DNA of 60,000 nucleotides, from assembly GCA_903813345.2 (NCBI GenBank), contig CAIIXF020000011.1, positions 1,204,571 to 1,264,570 on the forward strand, given 5' to 3'. The notes beneath the pieces were generated by a model. That model was not told the origin of the DNA and did not search any database. It saw only the letters and a list, made by a program, of their open reading frames with translations. Within the stretch, counting starts at the first letter, position 1. Each line of letters begins with the position of its first letter. Positions 9,414-20,836 of this stretch are shown one piece after another. The DNA is from Owenia fusiformis. Taxonomy: Eukaryota; Annelida; Polychaeta; Sabellida; Oweniidae. The translations under genes were made by a program, and so were the position numbers.

Positions 9414-12400
9414 AAGTAGCTTTAACCCATGACTTCACATAGGGTTATTATATTTATTTTTCGAAATATCAAAACGTCATAGAATCACAACCTGATTGCA
9501 GATTCAGAATCTTAAGAAAATCCTAAAATGTTGATACCCCACACGTTGAATTTGGAAAAGCTTTTTTGTTGGCCTACTTTTGAGACACTGATATCTCAAA
9601 ACTGGCGCGTACTTCATGAGATCAGCTACATGAAAAACCAATGTCGATGCCATACTTCAAAGCTACCCCCCCCCCCCATAGATCGATATGGTTAAACAAC
9701 ATGGCGAAGGTGAGGCAATCATCGCGCTGTAGGCAAACCTGCATACATCGCCAAAAGTTGTCTATGACTTGACTACATACCTTAATAGCAGTTATTGGTT
9801 AAATGACACAAGTTAGAGGTTTTCAATTGTCCTGGAGTCATTCCAAACACTCTATCTTCGGTAGATCGATCATGTACGATTAGCAATTATATATCGCATC
9901 ATTTGGAGAATAAAATTCTAATTCTCCATGTAATCTAACTAGGCATTTCAAAAGATCATACTATTTGAAAAGGTTTTGAAGCCAAATCGCAGATTACACG
10001 TTTGACCTTTTCTATTCAATACGCCTATCATTATGTTAAACTGTGACAATTTTCCATATTTTAGAAATGGTCGAAGTAGGACACCGCATGCTGTTTTTGG
10101 CATAAAAACTATAATTGATCAGGGCATGATAATCGATAGACAAAATTATTTGAAAACCACATTTAATTATGCTTTATCAGGTTGATGCTCAAGAATCTAG
10201 CCACGTTTTTTGGATTTGATTGGATGACATTAAACCTAGAATGTCCGATTATGGTGCGTGTTTCTTGGGCAGTTTGATTGCTTATATCTACGTTCGAGTC
10301 CGATTCTGAAGTTTTTCGTAAATTTCTGCTGTAAAAAATCATGATAGGGCAATTACGGAAAATATAAAAGTTAAGAATCGCTGTCCAAACTTGCTACCCG
10401 TCGGCCAAGTTCACCTTTTTTCATAAAATCGTATTATTTATTTATGAACCACCACCATGTAGTACTGAATCAGCCAATCAAATCACATGAAATAATAATA
10501 ATTATTTGCGAATAAGGTGTATTTTAAATTCAATGCTCTTAATCAGATTCATCCTAATTGCATCTAAACAATTTCTATGGGTTTTGTGTAATGAGTTGAT
10601 TTTTCCTCCTGTATGAATTGTTATGTTACTACGTCTTCTACGTACAATAAAATAAAACCCGCAAGAAAAATGACAATCATTTGACCAATAAGTCAACTTA
10701 GTTTCACTTCTATTCTTCAACGCCCATTTGTATGGTTTTATCTAACTATATAAAGCATTCCATAACAAAAATATTTTATGATAGAATACTAACATACTCG
10801 ATCTACTGATAAATACAATGTTAACAATACTCACGTAAAGTCGAGCGTATTTGTTGCCGCTTCCTGTCAACCGCAATGAAAATGTAACTAGATTCAGTTG
10901 ATTTATATCCAGTTTGGTGAATTCCTGGATGAATTCAACCACAACGTATAATTGAGACAATAAACTTGCCAAATGAATATCTCTATACCATCGAATTGGA
11001 AAATGTGCTATCGCCGAAATCACGACACGATGGCATGGTTGCAATCCCAGGGTGCATCATTGTGCATGAATGTGCATCATTCCGTATGATTTTTATCTTC
11101 TAATCCAAATCCAATTTCTTGCCCAACTTCAATGGAATCACTGTGATGATAATGAGAAATGAGAAATAGAATATACTAATGTCTGCAACCTTTTTAAAAC
11201 ACTAAGTTGCAAGCGGGGACGAGTAATTTTCTAGAGTATTAGAAACAAGGTAACTATATAATCAATATTTTATGAATTTCATTTTTATTGGCATCGAGTT
11301 CAAACTATCATAACTTTTCCCCTCTACCTCCAATCACTTGAGTTTTACGCCAAAAAGCTATACATTGGGATCTGGTATCCAAAAAGTTTTCTCATACATA
11401 AAGGCTTCTATCATGTTATTGGGTACAGTAAAAACTAAGGTCTCATATTAAAGGTCATTATAAATTCTCGAGGAAGGTCTCGAAAATGGTAAGTCAAATG
11501 GGGTCAAAAGTAGGTCAAAGTATTATAGGGGAGATTTTTTTTTGAAAAATAGATGTTATCACGATTGCGGATTTACAAAGGCGCTTTTCCAAAACTCCTA
11601 GAATCCTAGTCACTGAAAACGGCCTATAGATCGTTAGGCGCCTTTGGAGTGTAGTGTAATACAGATCGGTTTTTGTAAAACGCCTTACCCGGCGAACATT
11701 AATGTTATTATGAATGTCTCTAATTAGTTGTATTAGTTGAAACAAAAGGTTAAAACTGTTGCTTAATCCGTCCATTTCCTGGTAATGTTTTCCTAACTGC
11801 TGATATGATCAGAATCACCTTGATTACAGTTAATGTTTAAGAATTGTTTTAGATTTTATGAAATATAATCTTTACTTCATCATCGAGTTGTGCCACAACC
11901 AGGCCTTGTGTTTGACAAACTCGCTTTTAAAATGGGCCATATATTGCCGAAAATATTTGAGCCAAAGTATTCCAAAGCCTAAGCCAAAAGGACGGTTTTC
12001 CAGATTACATTCTCACTCCCCTTGCTAATGTCTAAGTCCATCCCTTGTTCTTCAAGCTTTGAAAAATAGTATTGGATAACTGATCTCGATTAACTTGAAA
12101 TGATTACGTTTTTGTTGTTATTTTACCCCTGTTGTTCACATGAGGGGGGGGAAGAATAGCACCATTAGCTAGCAGAAAAAACAGCTTTAAAATGCTTTTT
12201 GTTTGCAGTTTCTAGCTCAATTTTGAAGGAAGTTACATAAAAAAAAAATTGTAAAATAACAAAACAAAATTTAAAAACATTTTTTGGCTCGCTAATACCA
12301 TGATCGCCCCTCCCCGACCGACTGAAAACCGGTTTTTATTTTTGGCTATTGCACCTGACAGAAAGTTGGCTATGCCCAAGCATGATAGTAAAGCATCAAT

Positions 12401-12514
12401 GTGAAATATACTGTTTGCTAAATTTTGATAAAGTTTTGGACGATTACCTTGATTATACATCCATAAAGATATATATTCTTACATAGTATATTTTGCACAT
12501 TCACTCCATTCACT
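9414..12514. other. Intergenic stretch
   Basis: No recognised gene. Contents: a C13 run at about 9667; TGTGCATCATT-type short repeats at 11051-11081; a GGCGCC-containing local inverted repeat at about 11575-11700, whose minus-strand open frame (11515-11775) I do not credit; and a G8 run at about 12144. A minus-strand open frame at 10742-11044 is listed separately. Confidence 0.4.
10835..11044 (-). CDS. Exon-like open frame, unidentified
   Basis: An open frame reads plausibly as an extracellular or cytoplasmic segment (LYVVVEFIQEF, DINQLNLVTFSLRL, SGNKYARLY) and runs straight into an excellent donor, TTTAC|GTGAGTAT at 10834/10835. The 5' boundary is unclear. It could be an isolated exon of a gene whose other exons I cannot find, or chance. 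Confidence 0.2.
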
Positions 12515-12605
12515 GTTTTGTTCAAAATTGTATTCAATTTTGAACAAAATACTCAATCGGCCGGGCGCCGTAGTGAAAATCGGGGCAAATGTGACCAAGG
12601 CATAA
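12515..12605 (+). repeat. CGGCCGGGCGCCG repeat family, copy 1
   Basis: Starts with a near-perfect AT palindrome (TTTTGTTCAAAATTG mirrored as CAATTTTGAACAAAA). It continues with CTCAATCGGCCGGGCGCCG, GTGAAAATCGG and the end motif GACCAAGGCATAA. The left terminal motif expected from copy 3 is missing, so it looks truncated. Confidence 0.7.
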
Positions 12606-12963
12606 CACATCCAAAATTGATTTGTATATTCACAAAGTTAAAACAAGTGATCAATCGTTTCAAATGCAGTATGACAAAATTCGCACATCGGCAATTGTAT
12701 TACATTATGTTTAAAAAGATCATTGTTTGTATATAAAATGCAATTTATGTTTAAATTGAAAAGACCTTTGTTTAGAATACGTTAAAATGTAATGATAATA
12801 TGTATAGTAAAAAGTCCAGTCTTCTTCGTTTAATTCATATTTTATACTAAGCTTTCCTTTCGCTGTTGGTTGTTCAACAGTGTGTGACAATAAAATAGAA
12901 TACAATAATTTGAATGTACATTTGTTAAACTGAAATATTTTTTTCCATGTACAATATCAAAAT

Positions 12964-13125
12964 TGCAACTCTGCCGGCGCCCGTTCGATGTCTAAAAATC
13001 GGCCGATGAGTGGCGATCATCGCCCGGCGCCCGTACGATGCCCGGGCTCGCCGGTTGATTTTGAACAAAATACTCATCGGCCGGGCGCCGTAGTGAAAAT
13101 CGGAGCCTATATGACCAAGGCATAA
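12964..13125 (+). repeat. CGGCCGGGCGCCG repeat family, copy 2
   Basis: Shares with copy 1 the block TTTTGAACAAAATACTC, then ATCGGCCGGGCGCCG, GTGAAAATCGG and GACC.AGGCATAA. Its left half carries inverted GGCGCCCG and ATCGGCCGATGAG motifs, giving strong internal secondary structure. It is very GC-rich against its flank. It lies in the presumed downstream intron of the integrase-like gene. Confidence 0.75.
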
Positions 13126-13258
13126 GATGTACCCTATTTTATGCAATGATGTTTATAGACAGAGTTATATATATAGTTATATATTTTGTATTTAACAATT
13201 ATTGGGATGTACGTTTTTGACAATAGTAGTGCTATTACACAAATCCAAAATCCCACAC

Positions 13259-13436
13259 CCAGTCTGGAAGAGTGAATGCTTTTTATTAAGTCTTTCCTCT
13301 CCTGTAGATCAGTAATGACCTTTCTCCAATCACCATCCTTTTTCTCAAATTCATTGTCTGTTGAATCAGAGGATCCATTGGCCAGATCTCGACCAATCTT
13401 CCGCGCCATCTTGTAGTATAATATTCCGTTTTCAAG
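13259..13436 (-). CDS. Integrase-type H2C2 region, exon 2
   Basis: A 178-bp exon from acceptor ATATTAACAG to donor CTGG|GTGTGG, phase 0 to 1. It opens with LENGILYYK, continues through an acidic spacer (about residues 20-35) and a WRKVITDLQERKDLIKSIH block, and ends at RLG. This order (an x-G-x-LYY segment, W-x-x-V, a helix ending in His) matches the start of the zinc-binding H2C2 domain that precedes the integrase core in Gypsy/Ty3- and GINGER-derived proteins. The next conserved residues (G-H-x-G) would start the following exon, which I could not find. The same frame read past the donor gives a hydrophobic tail that I take to be intronic. It could be a domesticated GIN1-like gene or a GINGER transposon. 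Confidence 0.55.
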
Positions 13437-13880
13437 CTGTTAATATGAAGTTTTTATTGTTGCACCAAAACATATATGGAATTAAATGTGATATTTATAA
13501 TGCCGATGGGGCGTATTAACAGACAGTTAAGATGTTGATTAAATACTGATTTATCGAGGGAGGTATACTTTGTCAAGTTAATTTTTGGTTCGAAATGAAG
13601 AATTAATTACATTGATGTACATGTATTTCCTTGCGTTTTCATCCTTGGTTATATTTTCTGAAAGCTAAAGATAATACAACCAGGCCTCATAATATAACCT
13701 GAAAACAAGATAGGGGGGGGGCAATCTTTGTACATAACTGAAAGATATCGCAATGTGGGGAAGGAGTTCACATTTGAAAAATTACATGTCACTATTGAGG
13801 AGAGCATCAAGATTATGAACAAACAAAGGACAACCTCAATGACTCATATTTTAATCCCATGAGAAATGCATAAAACTCAC

Positions 13881-14009
13881 TTTGTAGTTGTTTTTAGCTG
13901 CCCTCCTTATTGCTCGCCTTTTATTGGCAGGTGAACCATGTGGGTAACATTTTGATGTTGCGTATCTAAGTATGTTTTCTATGTCCACCCTTTTTCTTGT
14001 TGCATCCAT
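13881..14009 (-). CDS. Integrase-type H2C2 region, exon 1
   Basis: Forty-three codons from an ATG with good context (ATCATGG) to a strong phase 0 donor, ACAAA|GTGAGT. The segment ILRYATSKCYPHGSPANK then RRAIRRAAKNNYK is the short helix with a lysine/arginine-rich IRRAAK motif that lies just before the xGxLYY strand in GIN1-like and related integrase-derived proteins. It fits exon 2 in phase across a 444-bp intron. The frame stays open upstream to 14057 (alternative ATG), so an upstream exon or a longer N-terminus is possible. No retroviral neighbours (gag, protease, RT) or LTRs are seen, which favours a host-type or DNA-transposon gene. Confidence 0.5.
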
Positions 14010-14117
14010 GATGGCTCTCGCATAAATGAGTGAAGCATGGACAATTGCAAAAACCATAAGATTTATGAGTTAAACATTGAAAGTTATATGAATTACACTA
14101 TCGAATAAGGTTCACCC

Positions 14118-14194
14118 AAAACCAAGGGACTCTAATTTTAGAATCATTTCATTCTTTCAAGAAATGAAATGGGCGTGATGATTCCCTTGGTGTT
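14118..14194. repeat. Small palindromic repeat
   Basis: Inverted arms AACCAAGGGA / TCCCTTGGTGTT at the ends and ATTTCATTCTTT / AAGAAATGAAAT in the middle make a hairpin of about 77 bp. Confidence 0.55.
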
Positions 14195-14339
14195 ATAACT
14201 CTAGTAAAGATTCAATTCAGTGATTCGAGTGCGATTATGCACGACAATATGCTCACATATTCCAATAGTTATTGTATTACCAATGGGACTATACCACCCA
14301 GTATTTATAGTCTCTTGACAAATGTAAGTAGACAACATA

Positions 14340-14463
14340 GTCTCCCTGGACATCTATAACTAGAAAAATAAGGATAAGTTGTCTTGTGGACCGAAGCAAC
14401 CAGAAAATGTAGTCCGCATGGACACGTACATCTTGAAAATTAAGAATAAGTTGTCTCAGGGAC
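14340..14463. repeat. Two-copy 71-bp tandem repeat
   Basis: GTCTCCCTGGACA... and GTCCGCATGGACA..., each leading to AATAAGGATAAGTTGTCT or AATTAAGAATAAGTTGTCT and a GGGAC/TGGAC end. The minus-strand open frame (14289-14546) mirrors this repeat. Confidence 0.6.
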
Positions 14464-14602
14464 AGAATTACGTAAAAATGATAGTCTCCTTTACGTGAAT
14501 TAATATTAAAAATCATCACAGCAAATTGAGGAAACGAATATACCAATGCAGTTTAGTTCCATTTTATGCAGAATATAGTAAAGAAATAAAAAAAAATAAG
14601 AA

Positions 14603-14675
14603 GAGAGTGGGAGTCGATCCACACCATAGACAATTAGTAAGAAGACTGTTCTAACCACTACACTATAGGTGATTG
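14603..14675 (-). ncRNA. tRNA-derived SINE or tRNA pseudogene
   Basis: On the minus strand there is a good Pol III box A (TAGTGTAGTGGTTAGAACA) and, about 35 nt later, a box B-like GGATCGACTCC. This matches the start of tRNA-Val/Glu/Asp-type genes, but the anticodon and T stems do not pair properly, so it is not a functional tRNA. A SINE head is the simplest reading. The body and tail were not identified. Confidence 0.55.
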
Positions 14676-14957
14676 GATGCCATCAGTGTTTTTGAATTCA
14701 TTAATATAAGATATCAGATAAGAATATATTATAGTACTACTATAGTACGACATCTATACATTAAAAATAAAAATAACAGATAGGACCAAAATCTAACCGG
14801 ACAATATATTCTGTCACTGTCAACGTATTTATAGTCCGCCAGAAATATAGTTCAGACACCTTGCTTGTCGCGTGCCAAGTACTTCAGGGTGTTTGACTGA
14901 GTGGTCCATGACTCATACAGAAGGCTGCAGTGTGTACTTGCATGTCTATATATAGCT

Positions 14958-16043
14958 ACACATGAAATAATTCACAGGGCTCCTTCTAAGAGGGATTTTT
15001 GGGTCTGTCTTACATGATTTCTGCTTCCCCTACCCTTTCTTTTTATAGTTTTAGTTCTTGAACCGATATCAAGATGGCATTCAATCAGAAGAGTGTTTTA
15101 TGCATGATTTTGAAAGATTTTTTGGCCAGGGGGGGGTTCGCCCGAATCCTGCGAACCAACCCCCCCCCCCCCTGGCTACGGTTCTGGCTACACATGAAAT
15201 AATTCACAGGGCTCCTTCTAAGAGGGATTTTTGGGTCTGTCTTACATGATTTCTGCTTCCCCTACCCTTTCTTTTTATAGTTTTAGTTCTTGAACCGATA
15301 TAAAGATGGCATTCAATCAGAAGACTGTTTTATGCATGATTTTGAAAGAATTTTTGGCCAGGGGGGGGGGTTCGCCCGAATCCTGCGAACCAACCCCCCC
15401 CCCCCTGTCTACGGGCCTGGCTACACATGAAATAATTCACAGGGCTCCTTCTAAGAGGGATTTTTGGGTCTGTCTTACATGATTTCTGCTTCCCCTACCC
15501 TTTCTTTTTATAGTTTTAGTTCTTGAACCGATATAAAGATGGCATTCAATCAGAAGAGTGTTTTATGCATGATTTTGAAAGATTTTTTGGCCAGGGGGGG
15601 GGGGGTCGCCCGAATCCTGCGAACCAACCCCCCCCCCCCCCTGGCTACGGTTCTGGCTACACATGAAATAATTCACAGGGCTCCTTCTAAGAGGGATTTT
15701 TGGGTCTGTCTTACATGATTTCTGCTTCCCCTACCCTTTCTTTTTATAGTTTTAGTACTTGAACCGATATAAAGATGGCATTCAATCAGAAGAGTGTTTT
15801 ATGCATGATTTTGAAAGAATTTTTGGCCAGGGGGGGGGGTTCGCCCGAATCCTGCGAACCAACCCCCCCCCCCCCCCCCCCCCTGGCTACGGGCCTGGCT
15901 ACACATGAAATAATTCACAGGGCTCCTTCTAAGAGGGATTTTTGGGTCTGTCTTACATGATTTCTGCTTCCCCTACCCTTTCTTTTTATAGTTTTAGTTC
16001 TTGAACCGATATAAAGATGGCATTCAATCAGAAGAGTGTTTTA
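14958..16043. repeat. Dimeric (ABAB) satellite, about 235-bp monomer
   Basis: Four full monomers and a truncated fifth start at 14958, 15190, 15423, 15659 and 15901 (ACACATGAAATAATTCAC). Each carries a G8-G12 run, TTCGCCCGAATCCTGCGAACC, a long C run and CTGGCTACG. Copies 1 and 3 share GATTTTTTGGCC and ...GGTTCTGGCT; copies 2 and 4 share GAATTTTTGGCC and ...GGGCCTGGCT. The repeat therefore grew by duplication of a dimer of about 467 bp. The last copy stops abruptly at AGTGTTTTAA. Open frames inside it are repeat artefacts. Confidence 0.93.
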
Positions 16044-16157
16044 ATCGCGAGCTCTTCTTACGACCCCTATTTATCATCGTTTTGACCAATCATTCAAGGT
16101 GCTGATGGAAATCAGGGAATGATAGTAAGTAAACCCACTAGAATTCTAACAGATACA

Positions 16158-16382
16158 CGGGCGCAGCCAGGGGATGCGATGGGTTCGATCGCAACCCCCG
16201 CCGCCCCCCCCCCCCCAAAAAAAAAAGAAAGTTGAAAACAGTTAACCAATTCTGGTTTAAAATGCTTGGAATGCACCATATACATTGTAAATCTTTTTAA
16301 AAATTCGGGATGAACCTTTTACCCCCCCCCCTGTTTTAAAGGGGGGCTCGTTTCGCTCGCAGTTTGCTGGCTACGCCCCTGG
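16158..16382. mobile_element. MITE with GATACA target duplication
   Basis: A 225-bp element flanked on both sides by GATACA (16152-16157 and 16383-16388). Ends are imperfect inverted repeats, CGGGCGCAGCCAG left against GGGGCGTAGCCAG (complement) right. It contains a C14/A10 run, a C9 run and an internal GCGATGGGTTCGATCGC palindrome. There is no coding capacity. It is similar in style to the GGCGTAGCCAG repeats seen in many marine invertebrates; that comparison is from general knowledge, not tested. Confidence 0.8.
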
Positions 16383-16388
16383 GATACA

Positions 16389-17107
16389 TTATTTGACAGT
16401 ATTGTGTCCTTGCAAACTTTTCGTGCCACATGCGACTGGGTCTCTTATTATGATTTGTATTTAATGACTAATTGCAATGAGATCGAAGAAACGTTCGCCT
16501 TCACGTTTTCCTTACCCCTCGCTCTGGAATTCTGTATCTTCCCACATCAACCCCTCCCCGACCAGGGTCTACTTGTAAATGTGATGCTAACTGAACAATC
16601 TCGACCAGGATTAATGCGATCGAGAGCCTCGGCGTCTTGTACTATAATACTCTAATTTTTCCGTCTTCAAATAAGCACGTACACGTACCATTGAGCAGGA
16701 GAAGGGGCTCGGGGCAACACCTTAAAAAACCAGCTCCCATGCTATCTAAATTCAATGGTTTGACTACCACACAGAGTTGTATAATAAAGGAAACCATCAA
16801 TATAACGAGAAAAGCCAAATTAAGTACCGTGCCAACAAATGTAGATTTACTTCTAAATAGATTTTTTTAAATATAAAAAAGTAAAAAATAAACATAAACA
16901 AAACCAGCGCATGCACCCATTGTCCACAAAACACCACACGATGCACGACAGCAATAATACACGCGTATTCTTTTTATAATACATAATTAGTTTCTTTTTG
17001 TAATATAAAATATGGATCAGATAAAGTTGATAAAGAGATTAAAACATACAGGCATCTTTTTCAACAATGATTAATTAGACATCCTGTCTCCAATTGCAAT
17101 AGACATA
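16389..17107. other. Non-coding stretch
   Basis: Two plus-strand open frames (16404-16655, 16637-16870) show no family features or splice support. Slightly higher G+C at 16480-16730 hints at an old coding or transposon fragment. Nothing firm. Confidence 0.35.
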
Positions 17108-17324
17108 CACTCCCGTTAATAAGTTTGAAAAACGAGAGTTTTCATTGGATGGCATATTAAAGGCCCTCGGTAATGTTTGAATCGTTATTGTGTTCCTTTT
17201 AGTTGCAAAAGTTTGGAAATAATTGACAAATTTGATGATTTTTTAAAAAATCGCCAGATGTTAACAGTCTTTGATAACTGATCTAAAATTCATCTCCCGG
17301 TTCTCAAACTTATAGAGGGGAGTG
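17108..17324. mobile_element. Tc1/mariner-type MITE (CACTCCC family)
   Basis: A 217-bp element bounded by TA dinucleotides. Left end CACTCCCGTTAATAAGTTTG; right end (complement) CACTCCCCTCTATAAGTTTG. It shares ends with those at 21155, 34532, 47847 and 57555. No transposase. TA target sites and this end style fit the Tc1/mariner superfamily. Confidence 0.8.
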
Positions 17325-17792
17325 TAGCTGGCGTCAATTAGAATTTCAAACCATAAATTGAATTTTATATCCAAGTATTGTATTCGCAAACCTAGAAACG
17401 CAATTAAAACTGCACCTAGCGTCATAGTTTACAACTAGGACAAGTCGCATGCTAAGCTATACTTTTTATTGTTTCAAAATAATGTTCTTTTAATTGCAAC
17501 TTTTATTGTTTCACGTATCTTATCATGAACTAAACTGGACTCCATTCACTTTAATCAAGGTATTGCAATGTTAGAACCGACTTAATTTTATGAGTAGTTA
17601 TTAATTTAGTAGCATAAAATCGTAAACCTAAAAAGCGAAAATAGAATTTGATTTTTTACATTATCAACTATCTGCAGTACATGTATTTTAAAAGGTTACA
17701 GGGAACAGAGCCTGAGTAAGTTTTCAAAAAATTGTGACAATTATACGTTTTGCTTGCGTCAATCCTGGCTATTCAGAGTTCTCATGTTATTT

Positions 17793-17957
17793 AAGGATTT
17801 AAGCCTTTGACTCAGATGCATTATGTGCTGAACCATTCCATTAAGATGCTATTTCCAAATCTTTGCATGACCACACAGCGGGAATGCAAAGTTTTGGAAA
17901 CAACATCTGAATGGAATGGAGCAGCCACAATGCATTGAGTTTCGGGCTTAAATCCTT
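17793..17957. mobile_element. Palindromic MITE, 165 bp
   Basis: Two long inverted arms (about 17793-17868 and 17885-17957) share AAGGATTTAAGCC, ACTCA.ATGCATT, CCATTCCATT.AGATG and TTTCCAAA.CTTTGCAT. The spacer is about 15 bp. It would fold into a near full-length hairpin, as miRNA-like or fold-back MITEs do. Confidence 0.82.
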
Positions 17958-18286
17958 TTCACACATTGCAAAATATTTTCTACGAAATCATCTAAATGAA
18001 CGAAATCACTAAAACAACAATTTTTGCAAGGGTCAAGTTGGCAAGTCATCAAATCCAATGTGAAACGTCCATTCATCACCATGACAACTGTTTAACTAGT
18101 GACCTTGAGTGTGTTATTGATTATTTCACACACTGTTCTATATGTAAAATACTGTGTTCGGATTGGCTGGAATCAAATACACCTTGCCTAGCAATGTATG
18201 TCTTCAGGATCATCCTTTGATTAATAGATCCGGGTGTCGCTCTTCAGATTATGATAGATTTCAACATTTCATTTCTGTCTATTTTA

Positions 18287-18691
18287 TCAGATTATTGTAA
18301 AGAAAACGATGTCAGTATTTTGAAAAATTATCTTCCAGTGTTTTTCACTCTCTATTCCTTCAAATTCCTTGAAACAAATACGCAGGTTATGCCTGTAATG
18401 CGTGGCAATTAGTTTTAGTATACGTTTGAAGGGTTTGATTTCGAATCTGGCATAGAAACCATAATTGGGCTTTTCAATTGTCTTTGTATGTCTGTAACTC
18501 GTAGCTAGAATATATAATTGGGTTGATGTCTGCGGCATCATCGAATACGGGTAGTAGACAAAATAAAAATACATAGCACAATCTAGAAAGCGAATGAAGC
18601 TGATTTTATCCGAGCGACTAATGACCCAGAACGGCGTGTCAGAGGTCCGTAAACCTAAGATAGCGAAAACGCAGGGGTGCTCACTCGGCAC
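18287..18691 (-). CDS. Unidentified 134-codon open frame
   Basis: The longest non-repetitive open frame in this part, from an ATG near 18691, with a mix of charged and aromatic residues (RTSDTPFWVISRSDKISFIR, KPFKRILKLIATHYRHN). I find no motif, signal peptide or splice evidence. It may be a relic of a transposon or an orphan gene, or chance. Confidence 0.2.
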   Translation of the reverse strand: MPSEHPCVFAILGLRTSDTPFWVISRSDKISFIRFLDCAMYFYFVYYPYSMMPQTSTQLYILATSYRHTKTIEKPNYGFYARFEIKPFKRILKLIATHYRHNLRICFKEFEGIESEKHWKIIFQNTDIVFFTII

Positions 18692-20836
18692 GTGTCGTCG
18701 TAATACAATTCACGTCTTCTTATTGTCGCCACTTAGAGTTTATCCAATTTAGCGTATAATATCGAGAGCTTGTTGATTTTTACGGCTGTTTTGTTTTACA
18801 TGCTTTTTCATCGAAGTATACGGGTTCAAACCCCCGATGGCGTCATTGCTAACCGATGGGAAATGAAGTGGGGGAGACTTCGGTCTAGTGTACTTGAAAC
18901 TTTTAACATCAAATAAAACGACAAAAGTGAAATATACCAGTGTATGTTATCGTGTAGACGAATATGTACTTAGAACCAGAGGCGAAGTTTTCTTAATATT
19001 ACTGTTTTTGTCTAAAACTGTAACACTAGACTGAGTTTCTTGATAGCGGCTTGCAAGAAAGCAAATCAAGTATGTTTCGCCAACACTTTAAATCTGACAT
19101 TTATTCAGATTGAATTTGACTCTAATTTACTTTACGAAATGAAAAAACGCATATAAATACAACAAACACTTGAGCAACTGCATTCTCACTGACAAATGTA
19201 TCGGGTATCAAGTTCACTTTCGGGACAAATTATTCTGCAAAACCAGGCAGTTTTAGATTCGAATATTGGCAAAAATCGTTCGATATTAAAACAATGGCAG
19301 ACAACGTGCGGGGTTGACTATTTTCCCTGACAGTCACGAGCACTTAAAATGAAATAACCCTAGTATTTAAAAAAAGAAAAAGGGCTGATTTCAAAACTAT
19401 AGACTATAATAGACTATAATGGTTCAATTTGTAAAACAATATGTGAAGAGGATCCATTCACAAGAATTTCAAGGCGCATTGGAATCGAACGGAGATGGAA
19501 ATTAATAGGGAGTTTAGGCTTGCAATGTTTTTCACAAGTAAAGCGTGAACGGAAAATATTTAAGCGATGCATTTGTATTCATATTCATAAAAAACGCAAA
19601 GGAGACATACAGGGACATAAAGGGACATACGGCAGTAGAAATAGCAGTTTTAGCAAAATTATTAGTCGTAGAATTTCAGACCAAAAAAGTACTATCTAGT
19701 ACTATAGTATAAACAAAATGTAAGACACAGCTTAAGATGAGTATTGCAAATACTTATCTTATATTGTTTATGCAATGTCATGGATCTTTATCAGAAAGCC
19801 CGTAATTCAGAATATGCAAATACATCTGTCTGCTTTTTAGCTAAAGATGCGATTTGCAATCGATTGACCATTTCCCTCAATTGAGCAAAATGCATTTTAT
19901 CAGTTATACAAAATAATCCGTGAATTAAAACGTTCCAGGTCGTAAAAAGTGTCATTTTCAATGAATATTATTTTGAAAAAAATCAGCTGTTTTGTTTGAA
20001 TTGGATGGCATACAGTTTACACCATAAGGTTTTTACAGTATTTTTAGAAATATGTCTGAGGCGAAATATAAAAAATGCGTGATTCAGATTTCATACATTT
20101 TGAATATTTGATTGTTAGATTGTGAATGGCTTAATTACCGATTCGACTCAACGATATCTGACTCGGTGATTCATCCGCCACTAAAGCGATTATCCGTCTC
20201 CACTCGATCCGCGACATGGTATAATCCCTGTCGCATCTTCAATTGACTCTGTGTATAATCCAAACATGTGTTTTTTCCGAGATAATTCCTATTGACTTTG
20301 TCGCAATCTAAGTGTGACTGTCGCCAAAACCTTTTTTATCAAAATGTTTTTTTCATATACTTTAGCTAATACAAAACATAACTACAGACGGGGGTTATCA
20401 CATGATAAATTACATGGAAATCACAACTCGGCGTTTTCTATTATTGTTTGTTATTTTTTCATTTTTATTTTATTATAGTGTCATGAGTTACAATTACATA
20501 TATAAAACAATAGTACACTATTAAAATCACCCCAAGCCCCCTATGTATGCCCCCTAAATTCTATCCTTTTGTTAATAGTATACATAATATAACAGATCAT
20601 TTATAATAGCAAACTTAGTTCGGAAAAAACAAAAAAATCATATTGAATAGAAACATTAACATGCATTGAAAATCTTGACAATGGAAAATAAAATAAGATG
20701 TATATAGGGGTGGGAGGGGCCATTAGGGAAAACAGTTTTATTGTTTATTTATTCTGATGCGACAACTAAGCTCCCGCGGAAAGAATTGAGATGGCGTGGT
20801 CAACTTTGATTATGTTTATCGAGTTGCCTAGCACCA
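18692..20836. other. Intergenic stretch
   Basis: No gene recognised on either strand. Short repeats only (GGGACATA at about 19612-19630; AGACTATAAT twice at about 19402-19420). Confidence 0.45.

Noticed and set aside
11515-11775. 86-codon minus frame
   Set aside because: Overlaps a local GGCGCC inverted repeat and has no family features.
15058-15960. Open frames with poly-proline tracts
   Set aside because: They recur once per satellite monomer and include the variable C run.
16599-16680. Similarity of the TCTTGTA-TATAATA segment to the integrase-like exon at 13390-13436
   Set aside because: A short, gapped match with an in-frame stop; not convincing as a second copy.
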